NCBI RefSeq assembly: GCF_003254395.2 | Contig: NC_037645.1 | Location: 372,001-436,000, forward strand | Origin: Apis mellifera | Taxonomy: Eukaryota > Arthropoda > Insecta > Hymenoptera > Apidae | Reading direction: 5' to 3' | DNA: 64,000 nt | Shown here: positions 40,480 to 53,147 of the stretch, piece after piece | Layout of the letters: every line of letters begins with the position of its first letter | Numbering within the stretch: position 1 is the stretch's first letter | Notes under the pieces: generated by a model | Databases searched by the model: none | Told to the model about the DNA's origin: nothing | The model's input: the letters and a program-made list of their open reading frames with translations, nothing else | Made by a program: the position numbers and the translations under genes

Positions 40480-41075
40480 GAAACGAACTACTTAAGATCC
40501 AGTGCACATGAGCGTCTCTTCGCTGCACGATTCCGCATCTGCCCTCGTCGTTTCCAATTACGAAAAAAAAAAGAAAAAAGAAAACAAGAAAAAACGTGGA
40601 ACAGCGCAATAAAATAAGAACTCACGTGCACTTGAGACGAAAACTCGATTGAGAATTTCGTTTCGAATGGATTACTGATGGGCTCGCATCACGAGATGCC
40701 TCGACACGGTGTGTCGCGATGGAAACGCGGCTTTTCCACGGAACGCACGCATTGGCGACGTTTCGCGATCGTTCGCGGTGCGCGCGGTTCAATAAATGCG
40801 CGAGGCCATATTCATCTTGGCGGAGCCAATAGAATTAATTTGCGAATTTATCCGCGACGCGAGGTTTCCTCGCATTCAATGAAAGTGAAATTAAGTACGG
40901 TTGATCGCGAGGTGGTGGATCGCAAGCCTTGTTAAATGGCGCGTATTGTGCAACACCAGCGACCATCTTTTTCTCCTTTTTGTCTTTTTTTTTTTTTCCT
41001 CTGCGTAACAGCGATCGATCGAATTCGATCCTTGGAGGAGGAAATTCGAGAATAAATGTGTTTTTAGAGACTCGT
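40480..41075. other. Strongly CpG-rich islet in presumed intron
   Basis: From about 40,640 to 40,960 CpG dinucleotides are dense, with many TCGCGA and GCGCG-type motifs. It contains a CCAAT-like motif (GAGCCAATAGAA, about 40,824). The plus frame 40,678-40,935 (85 codons) is Arg-rich and unrecognised. It may be a promoter or enhancer. Confidence 0.4.
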
Positions 41076-42269
41076 ATTTGTGCGTCGATGAAGTATTCCT
41101 TAAAGGAAATTTTTTAAGGGGTTCAGGAGATTAAAAATGGTAATTTGGGAAGAAACGTTAATGAAAATTTGGAGGATAATTTGTGGATGATTCATGTATG
41201 ATTTTGTTACCTTAGTTTTTTTTTAAACTTGTGCGGTAACTAAGCTTTCTCTGGGCTATAAATATATAGATGGTTGATGAAATCTTTATTCAATAAATAA
41301 CTATAATATAGCGATAAATTGATAAAATAACTTACGAAGATAAGAAACTGTGAAAATAAATATTTGAAATTTAGCTTTGTAAAATTATATATACATGAAA
41401 AATAATAATTATTTAAACATTTCTTGAGAAAAGGTTAACAAGTCTTTAGGATAAACATAATAAATATAAAATTCTTCTCAGAGTAGATTTACTTAATAAA
41501 GGTATATAAAAGTTTGCAGAAGATCAATAACGATTCTCTCTTCCAGACTCCTTTCTCGAGATTCAATAACAACGTTACGACATTTTTATCTCCTCACGAA
41601 GATTGATTTTCTTACTTTTCTATTTCCTCAAGAACCATTCAACTTTCCTTCAAAAAGATGGAATGTAATTGACATTTAAGCCTATCTAGAAAAAAAAAGA
41701 AAAATGTCTGCAAACTCGGTGCAACTAAAAATTCAGTTTCTCAGTTTTCTCTCTCTCTCTCTCTCTCTTTCATGAACCAAGGTTCGAACCGATACCAGTC
41801 AAGGTTTCTTTCTTTCGACCACATCGTAAAAATTCCCGATAAATTAACTGAACACGCTCGAGGAGGATTGTGCAAGCGTATAACCGCTCATAAGTATTTC
41901 AATATTTTTAACAATTTAAAATAAATAACTTAATAATAAAGCAATATTTCCAAAGTATGTATTATGAATAAAGATAGAAATAATTTATTAATCAATAATT
42001 CTTCTAGATGAATTGATCTTTTGTAATCTCAAAAATACAATCATATTTTGAATATTTCATTAATATACAATTTTTCTTTTTCATTTAAAAACTAATTTTC
42101 AAATTTCATATTCGATAAGAATTCGACAAATTTTTACTCTTTCTTCTTACACGTAAAGTGATCCTCTTGTATCACAATACTCGAAACGTAATTCGTTCAA
42201 ATTAATTGGACGCTAGTAAAATTTCTTTACAGTATAAATTCCATTCCACGATTAAATTCTTTATTTACA

Positions 42270-45200
42270 AACATACGTAGAAAGGATCCATGGAGCTATG
42301 GATCCTTCCAAATGTATTTCGAAGCGTTGAAAAATATTTTGAAGCGTCGAAAGACGTACGAGACGAGGCCTCGTAGTGTAATAATTTCGATCCGTCCTTC
42401 TTCGCTACGCTGTCGTACGCTGTCCACTGGTAAGACACTGATGGCCGTATTTGCAAGAGGTGAACGCGTGGTGGAGATTTGTATTCTCGAGAGCTCGAAC
42501 CCTGAGTCCCTTGATTTAGTGCTAATAAATATTCATTGGCGTACTTGAAACTGACCTCAGAGAATTGAACGGCATTATCGTGTGTACTCTTCGAAGATTA
42601 ACCACGATTATTCGCTGCTCGCTCTATGTACAGACCGCTTTATTAAACCGTTTAAACAATATACCGGTAAATGGGCAATTTGTTGTGGCACGATGGTAAC
42701 AGTAATAACAATAACGTTGCTTATTCGAAAAGGATTCTTCGATCGTGTAAATTATCGCTTATCGATAATAAGAGATTTTGATCGTTGCCGATCGATGATT
42801 ATCACTGTGTGGTGATCAATTTGGAATAATTGTGAGCTCGACGTGATTGGATGATTGATAGATACAGAAGGATATTAGATTGTTCGATGTTAAGATATGT
42901 ATGAGAAAATTTTTATAGACATAGTGAAATCGACTATTATAAATTATTCATATTCATTGTTGAGATATTAAAATTTCTTTAAGCTAAGATTTTTGTTCGA
43001 TAAATTTATGGATCGTTTATATTTTGCTTTATAAAAATGATTTTATCAATTTTTTTCGATATAAAATGACGTTAAATAAATAATATAATTTTTTAAAATT
43101 CCATAACTGTTGAATAGAAATTATAGAAGATAAACATAATGTTAAAACATGTAAATGCAATTCAATCGTAATTATAAAAGTCGAAATGTATTTTTTCAAA
43201 ATTGAAAAGCAACCGTTTCAGACTTTATCCAAGTGTTCCAATTATCAAAATTTAAATTGTTTTTTTAAAAATACCGTCGTTGTTACCACGATAAAATATA
43301 CACGAGAAAATTTCGTTCGAACCAATCGATCGACAATTTTTCTCAAAACAGACGGAATAAAATAGGATAAAAAAATTGCAATTCCTCAAATTTGCACAAT
43401 ACAATTTCTCAAAACAAATTTGAATTATATTTATTCGTTGCTTAATAAGGAAGGAAAAATTGAAGGAAACAAGAAGAAATGGAAAGATGTTAGGACATCG
43501 TTGGTGGCAGATACTTATCTGTTATTGCAATCAGAGTGCAAGGTAACCGTAGAAGAAATCGTTCTCTGCAAAACGAGCTGTCGATAGCAGCGATCTAAGA
43601 TCGTTATGCCCGTGTCTTTTGTCGTTGGCTCTTCTTCTGATCTACTTTTATCTGGTTGGATCCTTTTCTTGCCTCCTGCGTCGATTATCTCTGAACAATC
43701 CAGTGTCCAGCATGCTTCGAACGACTTTGAAAAAGTCAGGATAATCGTTTCTTTTCAACCTCTCTTTTCGTTTGATAAAAACTCTCTTCTTGTTCTTCCA
43801 AGTTGTTTACGATTCAATATGTCGCGTTAAATTAATTCATTAGTTTGTAGAGCGTTATATCGTATAGTATTTTATAGAATGTATAAAATTCCTTTTTTTT
43901 TATTGCGCTTAATATTTTATTTAGAGTTATCGTTGGAAATTGTCTAGAATTTTTAGTATGTAATATAACTGATATTAATTTTTACCTTGCAATATCCTGT
44001 TGGAAAATCGAATAATATTAACGTTCTTTCTTGTAAAATTTCTCTTAAATTTTAACGATATTTCATCATCGTCGTTCAAAATTATTTTTCATATTCCTTG
44101 AACATAATTTTCATAAAAACTCTTATATATATATATCTTTCATTCGATATCTAATTACGCACATAGATTAAAAGTAGACAGAAAATATAGCATCGCAAGA
44201 TTATTTCCTGGACAAGTTTAACATTAATCGTGCCAATTGCAATGAAAAAAAAGTTTGTTCGAAAAGAATTAAAATCGAGAGGAGAGAGATGTAGAGAAAG
44301 AAAGAGCAAATCGGCGAGCAATTTGTCGAGATCGATTGTACGCGACGATAAGCGAGCGTCCAGAATCGCAAGGACGACTCTCAAAGATGAAAAGATTAAA
44401 AAGTGGAACGATGGTTCGAGGACGGTTTTGCAAACGAGCCGTTTCAGACGTGTTCCAAGGATATACCATCGTGGAAGTGAAACCGTACGGGACACGTGTA
44501 TACCGATCACGATTAAGATACCGGTGTTGCTGCGCTCCTTCCTCGACCAATTCGTCCGAAAAAGAATCATGTACAGTGAAATTTCTAGATATTATTGTGT
44601 ATTTCGTACATTCTAAAGAGATTCGATTTCTGTTATTATAAGAAATAGGATTTCTTTGAAGATACGATTGGTCAAAGAAGTATTTATTTATTTGAACGAT
44701 TGTTTTTCTTGAAATTTAATCGACTTCTTTCTTCCTTTTGTGATTTCACTTGTTGTGTTTTCTCACTTTTTGTTTCAATGTTGATATTTTTCACTTGTGA
44801 AAAGTTAGTTAATAATAACGATAGAATAGAAAGAAAAAAGAGATTTTTTTTATGGTATATTAATTTAATTAATAAATTTAAAACAAATAAATATAATTCG
44901 TATTTGATAGATGCAATATTTAAAACATTTATATTCGATTTTTTTCTGTTAATTGTTCATAAATCATGGATTTTTATCGAGGAAATTAAAAAGTTTCAAG
45001 ATATTTAAAGAAAAAGATACGATCAATATCCCAAAATTCGTAAACGCCTTCGGATGGTTAAAAAGGAAATGTCAGCCTCGATTTATCCTGCCTTCCGGAC
45101 ATTTTGCACGGCTGGCGAACGAAATATCGTCGATGTATATTCGAGAACCAATCCAAAATTATGAAAGCAGGCATACAAATATCGAAACCACACCTATTCC

Positions 45201-45280
45201 AAACTCCCATACGAAGCGGTAACCGCAGAAGGCCAGTTTTGCTTTCCTTCTCGTGCAATCTCGGTTCGTCGCATTCTGTA
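42270..45280. other. Cluster of moderate-GC islets, no gene called
   Basis: Islets occur at about 42,270-42,840, 43,490-43,830, 44,230-44,560 and 45,040-45,270. The 44.2-44.6 kb islet has overlapping frames of 128, 101, 139 and 93 codons on both strands. Multiple long frames on both strands indicate low stop density rather than a real gene. No known domain was seen. Confidence 0.35.
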
Positions 45281-45847
45281 TTGCGTCAAACTGCATATAT
45301 ACCTGAAATATTCTTCATAAATTTTATAATATTCAAAGTTCGCAATTTATCACTCCCCGCTCACTCCAAATTTAACACCATAAATCATATTTCTTTCAAA
45401 GTCGAATAAACAATTTATTTATAAGATTTCCAATATTGTTCTGCTGTTCAATTTACAAATCGGTGTATCCGATTTCTTCTTTTTTCTTTATTAAGTCGAA
45501 TATCGTATTCGCGATCGTGTGTGTTAAATCAGGGCAGAATCATAAATCACGTGGAAATTAAATTTTTAAGAAAAGAGTTGTACTTCGTTCGCGTATTTTT
45601 ACATTCTCTCTGCCAAATTTTGAATATTGGCTTCGTTCTAATTTAATTAACTAAATGAATAATATATATTGAATCAATTTATCAACCAGCTAATTCAAAG
45701 TAACGCGAAATTATAACATTTTTATCGATATTTTTCACGTTCCTTTAATTTCCATCTCTCGAATTCGTAGATGAAAAACATTCAAATTCATGTCTCACCC
45801 CTCGATTTCGATCAACCTCTTCATTAACACCCTTCCATAATACCCAG

Positions 45848-45922
45848 ATGCGTTCCCCAAAATCGCTTGGCGGCTCGAATTCGAGAATGCGAAATTGGTG
45901 TTGAATCGAGGAATGGAATATG
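45848..45922 (+). promoter_or_regulatory. Possible alternative 5' end of exon A
   Basis: A second acceptor-like site (CTTCCATAATACCCAG) ends at 45,847 and another (TCTCGAATTCGTAG) at 45,770. From 45,848 a short ATG frame ends at TGA 45,902-45,904, in the same register as the ATG at 45,920. The 45,920 ATG has A at -3. Extension of exon A to one of these acceptors would supply a start codon for the Gly-rich N-terminus. Confidence 0.35.
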
Positions 45923-45930
45923 TTTTTCAG

Positions 45931-46340
45931 GGAGGGCGAGGGTGGCGGCGGTGGCGGCCGTTCCGTGATCAGCCCTGGTGGGGGTGGAGGAGGAGGTGGA
46001 GGTCGGCGGGCACCGAGTCTACGGCTGGTGAACGGAAGAGCGACTACGGGGGTCAGTTTGCACACCAGCAGCACAGAATCCGTTCGTTCACCCCATCACC
46101 ACCTCGGCCAGCAACAGGGCGGCAATAATAACAATAACAACAACAACAACAACAACAACAACCATAACAACAACAATAACTGCCACGCCGGTAATAACCC
46201 CGCCGCGAACAATCATCCACGGCTTAACAAAGATGACAGCATCAAGATCAGCATCGAGAACACGAACACTTGCACGGACAGCCTCGTCACTGCTCTAGAC
46301 GACGAGACATTGCTCATCACCGATTTCGTGGCCGACACAG
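45931..46340 (+). CDS. Ih: HCN channel Ih, N-terminal exon A (partial gene)
   Basis: This exon encodes the distal cytoplasmic N-terminus of the insect HCN channel, a K+/Na+ channel of the plasma membrane opened by hyperpolarization and modulated by cAMP. The exon is bounded by a TGTTTTTCAG acceptor and an ACACAG|GTGAGT donor. It encodes two poly-Gly tracts (6 Gly, 45,941-45,958; 9 Gly, 45,977-46,003), a His/Gln patch, an Asn-rich tract (about 46,123-46,180) and a non-repetitive segment containing DDSIKISIENTNTCTDSLV and ending DFVADT, which resembles the N-terminal region I associate with insect Ih. The exon ends in phase 1 and joins in frame to 59,940. There is no in-frame Met after 45,931. 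The start is either in an unseen upstream exon, or at ATG 45,920 (giving MFFREGEG) if the TTTTTCAG is not spliced there. Identity rests mainly on the in-frame link to the HCN-domain exon. Confidence 0.8.
46123..46180 (+). repeat. Coding AAC/AAT microsatellite (poly-Asn)
   Basis: An almost pure run of Asn codons (13, then one His, then 5 more) lies within exon A. Mixed AAC/AAT codons at the start and an almost pure AAC block in the middle suggest that length may vary between individuals. Confidence 0.85.
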
Positions 46341-49300
46341 GTGAGTAGTTTTCTATTTTTTTTTTTCGATAGCAATAATAATTTAGCAATAAAATAGCAA
46401 TAAAAATTTCGAATAATTTTTAATCATTATCTTTGTTATTTTATCAATTTAAATGTTTATCGTTCGATTTCGAAAATGTAAAGGTGCCTTCGTGTTCGAG
46501 AATTTGGTTTTTGTGGAATGATGGAATTTTGTGGTTTTGATGGAATTTGAAATTCGCGCTAAAATAAATGGATCGATGTGAAACGTGGTTAACTAGAAAT
46601 ATATTTCTAACTAAAAATTAATTTAAGAAATTTTATTTAACGAATAGAAAATAATATCAAGAATCGGTTGAAAACTTTTAATAATTAAAAATATAAAAGG
46701 ATGGAACAATTTTATATTTTTCAAATATGAAATATTTTAATTGAACGAGAGCGATACTTTATTTATTTATTTTTTCTTTTTCGTTCTAAATTTAAAATTA
46801 GATTTAAAATTTTGATAAAGCATATAGAATTTCAAGAAAGTACGCTCGTCGTTATGTCCACCGTTCAATTTACACTTGAATCTTATCCTACCGGAAATTT
46901 AATTGCGCAGCGTGTGTCATATGTTCTTCATATTTCACGCGAGATTTGTGACACGTTTTGTGGAAAACCTAGAAGTCTTTTGTACAATCTGAACAACTTG
47001 ATCTCACGGAATAACAACTCCCTCCCTTGAAAAAATTATCATGATTAACTTTCACAGAATTTTCAATATTTCGAAACTCTTCAAATCAACTCTTGCAAAT
47101 TTTTAATACGAAACACTTTTCAAAAAAAAAAAAAAAAAAAAACAACAATTATTCATTTCAATTTTATTTATTTTAACGATTTTTGATTCAGAAAGGAAGA
47201 ATCGAGATCGAAAGGAAATTTTTAAAAGATCCGATCTATTTACAGAAAGGAAGAAAAAGCAAGAGTGGAGTGTAATTACACTTAAACACAGACACCCACG
47301 CTCTTCCACTTACATATCATGCTCATCTAATGCAACATAGAATTAAACGTGCACGCACGCGCACAAATCCATCCATGAATTATTACATCTCCGACGACGC
47401 GTCATCGAAACAGTTTAACCTTTTCTTTTTTGCCACACCTATATAAAACAACGTTTCGTTATATTTCCAAGGTGATGGTAAGTCGAAAGAATTAATCGTG
47501 AGGATGTTCCAATTATGATACTCCAATTAAGTGTTAAAAAGATGAGGTAACATTTCGAAATAGAGTCGGAAACTGAAAAGTCGAATTCAATCTTTGCTGT
47601 TCTCCTTCGTAAATTAGAGACTTCGTTAATTCGCGGTAATTAAGAAGGATAATTTTTGTATTAAAGACATGTTCCTCCTTGAGCCCGGATAATTAATTTT
47701 TTTTCCTCCAGGCTTATCTGTTCGAAACTTGTCAATGATACTTTGAAATTAATAACTACAAAGGTTTATACAGATTTCAATTTACAATTTTTTAAAAAGT
47801 GTGATGAAATAAAATATATAAAATGATTCGAACAAGTCGTAGAAATAATCTTCTCGTAGATGCAGTTAGTTAAAAGATGGTAAAGAGAAGAGTTCAACGT
47901 ATGGTTTAGAGAGGTTCAGCTTTTTAGAGGATCATATTTTTTTCGCGAGTGAAACATATGCATTATGCAGGATTCCATGGAATAATCTTCAGTAAAAATG
48001 TGCATATTTTTTGAATCCTCGTTATTTTTAACCTTTTTTGATTAGAATAAATATAAATATCTATAATACCCTATACTAAATAATATAATATTTTATCAAT
48101 TGATTATTTATCTGTTAAAATATAATTGTTTAAAAAATAAATTTCAAAAATCGTTCATTAACCGTATACTTTTCTCTAAACATTTCTTTTTAATCAGAGA
48201 AGGAATAAGAAAATTGTCCTGTTTTCCTTATCTTCTGTCTGTCCATTTACATACACGTCCATTTAACGAGGAGCAGAATACTTAGAATTTTTATTTTCTA
48301 ATCAGATCTTTAAATCTTCTTACGCAAATATATCGATGAGCCATAGATGAAAGAGAAAATGATATTTGAAAACATGAAAACGGAATCCATACGAATGGCA
48401 ATAAAGATTTTTCAGTTGTATAGGGGAAACCCCTAAATGAGAGTCATGAATTTCAAGTTATTGGCACACGTGTCCACGTGTAAATATAGAGCTTCGTAAG
48501 AATGCTCGTTGAATAAGCCGTTTGTTCGTCGACAAATGCACGTAACGAGCCCATTATCGGTTGTTGCAATATAGAAAAGCAATCGGGCCGGCCGCACATT
48601 TAGTTGGCGTGTTTATGACCATCTGACAACCGACCGCCATTGAAAAGAAACGAAATTTTTACCTTCGGTTATATTAATACAACTCTTAACCTTCCTTTCA
48701 TTTAAAAGAGTTGAGCCTTTTTTGTCCATTTCCTTTTTAAAATTTTTTTAACTACTACTGTAAAAAAAAAAGTAATTTCCTCTTTTAATTTAGATGGAAA
48801 TTTTATCTCTTAACGGTAAAAATTTAGAATTTGGAAGTTATATTATATTTTGAAAATTAATTTTTTTAATGAATGAAGAAATTTGTAAGTAACGAATAAC
48901 GAATAAAAAGGGACAAAGAGAAAATGAAATTTTTAATAACGGAAGAGCAAAGAGTTGTAAAAAAAATGAAAATAATCTTGCCTTAAGAAGATATTTTATA
49001 CATAATTTTCTTATCTTGAGACATTTTGAAATTATTACGCATATACCATATTTTTGCAAATAAGTTTTATCGTCGATATTTAAAAAAGTAAGCAACGAAG
49101 AAAGAAATAATATTTTTATTGTTTTATATAAAAGTAAAATATTCTGTCCTGAATTATTTTACACGAAAGAAAAATATATACGTAAAAGAAATTGTATAAA
49201 ATGAAAAAGTATAAAATCTTTTCTCATAATTCTCATGATACTTTCTTCATAATGTTCGAAAAATACATCGTCTTGTAGATTGCACAAACAGCGTCAATAA

Positions 49301-52300
49301 GAATAAATAAGATATCTCTATGCAAACTTTTTTTAACTTTTTTTAAGAAATAAATACGATAAAAGAAGTTTGTTATAATACTCGTCACATTATGATAATT
49401 GATTAATCTAATAAACATAAAAATGACGCAAAAACATAAAGTTCATTAATAAACGAAAAGATATTGAATAAAAATATTAAGTCGAATACTGCTTATTTTT
49501 CTTTTTTATATTGGAATTTGTTTCATAAGAGGCGATTAACATTACTGGTTTTCATCTACGCCTCATTAGTGAAAATTTTCCAGATTTCAATGAATTTAAA
49601 ATAAATTTAAAATCTTAATACGCGAATAACGCAATTATTCGTTTCCAGAATCTAAATTTCCTTTTTTTTTCTTCTCAAATTTGTATCAACCTTCATTGTA
49701 GTTTTAATTAATTGATAAAAATATAAATATTGGATGATTCCTGTCAAAGGAAGAAAATAAAAAGATATTCCTCATTTGTTAAAATGAATAGTAATCTTGA
49801 AATTGATAAAATTGACGAAGCAAATATTAGTATATTAATGTTTCTCTCTTCTGCTGAAGAGAATATGTTTAATTTAATAAAATTACACTATATTTGTAAA
49901 TGTTGATATCGGAGTAATTAATGGAGTTACGATAGAGAAGCGTAAAATGTGCTTTCCATTGATAATTAAAACAGATTAACAAAGAGAAATGAAATTAAAA
50001 TGATTGTAATGAGAATCGTTATAAATATTTATAAAATTTCTTCAGCATTGTAAAATCATCGAGTCGTAAAATTCTAAAAATTTTCAAAATTTTTCATTGA
50101 ATATTTTCAATATTTTTAAAAATCGCATAAAACGCATAAAACATTTTATTATATAAAATCGACGTAGACAACTTCTTCGTTCGTCAAACTTGAATCAACA
50201 TTAAACGATTAAAATGAAATTAAAATATCAACATGCATAATCCATCTTGTCTATCAAACTTGTAAACATATTTTTTCCGAGAAATCGGTATTCTACATAT
50301 TTATTCATGGAATATTCAATTCCTACAATTAAGAAATATGAATTATTCACTTTGTCGTCTTTTTATCATTTACATATGTAACCGAGAATAATATACGATA
50401 CATACAAGCGTACATTATACATAATTAAAGACCATAGAAACTCAAATTAAATTAAACGTTACGCGATAAAAATGGTACAGTAAGAAGTGATTTTCTTTCA
50501 TATCATCTCAAATGAGGTAATTTCTCTTATCAAATAAATTATCCGTAGTATAAAGCACAATCGTACAGATCATCAATCATAAAGACACCGGAAAAAGGAT
50601 ATTTTGTTAAATACTGGAATATCGTATTGAAATCGTTCCATTTACACAATAATTTTTCTGACATTTTTCCTAAACTTCTTTTTTTTTTAATGAAAATTTT
50701 GCTGAAATCATCTCATCAGTTAAATTCAAAAGTTTATCTGAATTGATTTTAAGTTATTTTATTTTTAACTTTGTATAAATTATTATGCTTGAAGCTTTTC
50801 ATCGCATCTTTTTTCCATAATCTTTACTTTTAACGTAGACAATATTGGATTAACATTGTGAGATTAATCGCAAACATTCTTTCTTAAACAATGATAATAT
50901 AGCTGTTGTTCATACGACTGGCCAGCACGATATTTAATGTCTACCAGTTGTATTATTTGAAATTGGACTATAATCTAATCTTTGTCGTATAAAGAATACG
51001 TTAATACGATCGCTATTTAATAGCGTGATGGTAATTCGACAATGAATAACAATTATTTACCATCGAATTCTAAATTAATTACGTGCATATATTTTTAAAC
51101 GAATTGAAGACGAACACTTGCGAGAAACGTATCCTTCTAACAGCAAAAACAAAAAATTCTTCTTACCAAAATCTTAAATCGAATATCTATAACCCATTCG
51201 AAACTTTCTCTGTTCATAAACTCTTGAAAATACTCTGCGTGCAGTGTTTTCCAAATTTATTTCATTAAATTCTTTCAATATCGTTGAATTCTCTCGCCAA
51301 TCTTTGTAACTCAGATTTAAAATTTTATAAATTAAACGTATTCGTTCAAAGATTGATCAAAATCCCGATTTTAAAATAAAATCCAATCGTCCAAAACATC
51401 AATCCTCGACGAGTTAACTAACTACCAAAACTTACCAAAAAGTCTCTTTAAAACACCTCTGCATCCTCGACGAATCTTCCCGGGCGTGTCTAATTTCTCT
51501 CGTGCGGCATCCATCCATCTCTGAAGAATCATATACTCGGGTTTCTCGAGCGCCCTCCATTTTCTCGAATCCGCTTTAGAAGGAGCGACATCAGAAAAAG
51601 CCGCGTTTCCTGACAAAGTATGCAAAGTAGAAACTGTGGTATTGCAGTCACAGCGAGATGCACTTATTAATGCTCACAAATTTAGAATCTCGAACGGTTA
51701 TACGGTTTTCTTTTTTGGAATTATTCCACGAATATCGAATGTGTAAAATATATTTTGCACAGATTTTTGTGGAAAAATTAAAATTATCGAACGATCTTTC
51801 CAATACGATGCGCATGAATTTTACAATTGAAAAACAGTTAAACAGAAATAGATATTATCTATTGCAAAAATAAAACTAAATTTATTTCTAAAAAAACTAG
51901 ACATTAATAAGTTCGTTTAACATTTAATTTCTAAATTTATATTAATAATTTTATTGCTACAAAAAAAATTATATAAATTTAGCTCCCTTATTTTCGAGAT
52001 ATTTAAAATTATTAAATAAATTTTAATCAACCCTGATACAAAAGGTACAAAAATCATTTCTACTTTTTTACATTTAAATTTTCATTTACATTACTTTTAA
52101 CTATAAAATTTATAATTATTTCGAAATAATTAATTTAACTAAATAAATTTATACTAAATCTTTATAAAAAATAATTTTAATAAAACTAATTGTTACTTTG
52201 AATATTTCACGTCATTATTGTTATTATTGCTCGCATAATAAATGTCTTTATGACACGTTAACAATACAACTCGAACTATAATCAAAACTTTATTCGAAAT

Positions 52301-52340
52301 CGTTTTATTCCCGACTTAAGTTTCTCGATCAAAACATCGT
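46341..52340. other. Intron after exon A
   Basis: AT-rich intron beginning with GTGAGT. I see no exon with both good splice sites and a recognisable product. A modest GC islet at about 51,420-51,660 has a 67-codon minus frame with no known domain. An A-run of about 20 lies near 47,122-47,141. Confidence 0.5.
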
Positions 52341-52987
52341 CAAAAGTTATTTATCGGCAGCCAGTGTATAAATACTCGACGAATCCACCCGTCAATCTCC
52401 TTACACGCAACAGTAACGATTCTTATTCCGCGTACGCAATTCTGAAAATTAATATACACAACAAGCAAACTCCATTCATAGAACGTACGATTCACGTAGT
52501 TCAATATATCGTGAAGGGAGACGAGACCACGATGACGATCTCCTCGTCCAACGTGAAAAGTTTTGACGACCGATTGTCGCGCTCCTCTGCATACTTTGCA
52601 TGCGCGTTCTCTTCGTCAATGCCTCGAATAAAAAAAAAAAAAAAAAAAAAAAAAAGAATCGAACGCACGCGTGATCGTTTGGTTCCACAATAAAACCGGT
52701 CAGTCGATGCCCGGTTTCTCTCTCTTTCTCTCTCTTTCTCTCTTTCTCTCTTTCTCTCCGTTCAAACAACGCCATTTTTCTCTCCTCTCTTCCACCTCTG
52801 TTCGGTTCCGTTCCTTCGACTCTCCTTGCCGGCTGTTGGTGGGTTGGCCTGGCTTGCTTTCGCCGGCCGCGTGGCTTCTTTTTCCTCGTGTTCCGCTCGT
52901 CATTAGTCAACCTCTGCACCGGGGACCAGTTACACGTTAAACGGGGCAGACCGTTCTCGCGATCCTGAGGCGCTTGGGTTTCGGGCG
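52340..52987 (+). promoter_or_regulatory. Ih: Candidate alternative Ih promoter and 5' UTR
   Basis: A GC/CpG-rich block lies directly upstream of exon B. It contains an A-run of about 25 (52,629-52,654), a TCTCTT tract (about 52,717-52,758) and an insect initiator match TCAGTC (52,700-52,705). No TATA box or clear DPE was found at the expected distances. A stop at 52,904-52,906 closes the exon B frame upstream, so ATG 52,988 is the first start in that frame. Confidence 0.5.
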
Positions 52988-53147
52988 ATGGCCGACGAGC
53001 TGGCGCGCGCCAGCCACCTCGACGAGCAGAGGAGGCCGCTCCTCAGGAAACAAGGACGGAGAGACGGGAGGCACGGGGCCAAGGGATTCCCTGTCCTTGT
53101 CTCCAGTTGGCCAGAGTTGTCTTGCAACCGTGAAACGTTCAAATTCG
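52988..53147 (+). CDS. Ih: HCN channel Ih, alternative first coding exon B
   Basis: The ATG at 52,988 has G at -3 and +4. It opens 53 codons plus one base before a TTCG|GTGAGT donor after 53,147. The phase-1 end matches the phase needed by the HCN-domain exon at 59,940, so splicing yields Gly-Asn-Glu-Met-Asn across the junction, as it does with exon A. The encoded segment starts MADELARASHLDEQRRPLL, is rich in Arg and Gly, and has no signal peptide or membrane segment, as expected of a cytoplasmic N-terminus. It has nothing in common with the Gly/Asn-rich exon A. GC content is far above its surroundings, and a promoter-like block precedes it. The exon is supported by frame, splice site and context, not by homology that I can recall. 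Chance phase agreement is one in three. Confidence 0.6.

Noticed and set aside
41778..41795. GGTTCGAACC, resembling a tRNA T-arm / B box
   Set aside because: The flanking bases do not form a T-stem and no acceptor, D or anticodon arm is present.
44151..44641. Overlapping frames of 139, 128, 101 and 93 codons
   Set aside because: Long frames on both strands at once indicate few stops, not coding. Arg/Lys/Ser-biased translations are unrecognised.
45745..46074. Proline-rich 109-codon minus frame
   Set aside because: It is the antisense shadow of the poly-Gly codons of exon A.
52476..52919. 147-codon minus frame with Arg/Glu/Lys-rich and poly-Phe runs
   Set aside because: It is produced by the CT tract and A-run upstream of exon B.
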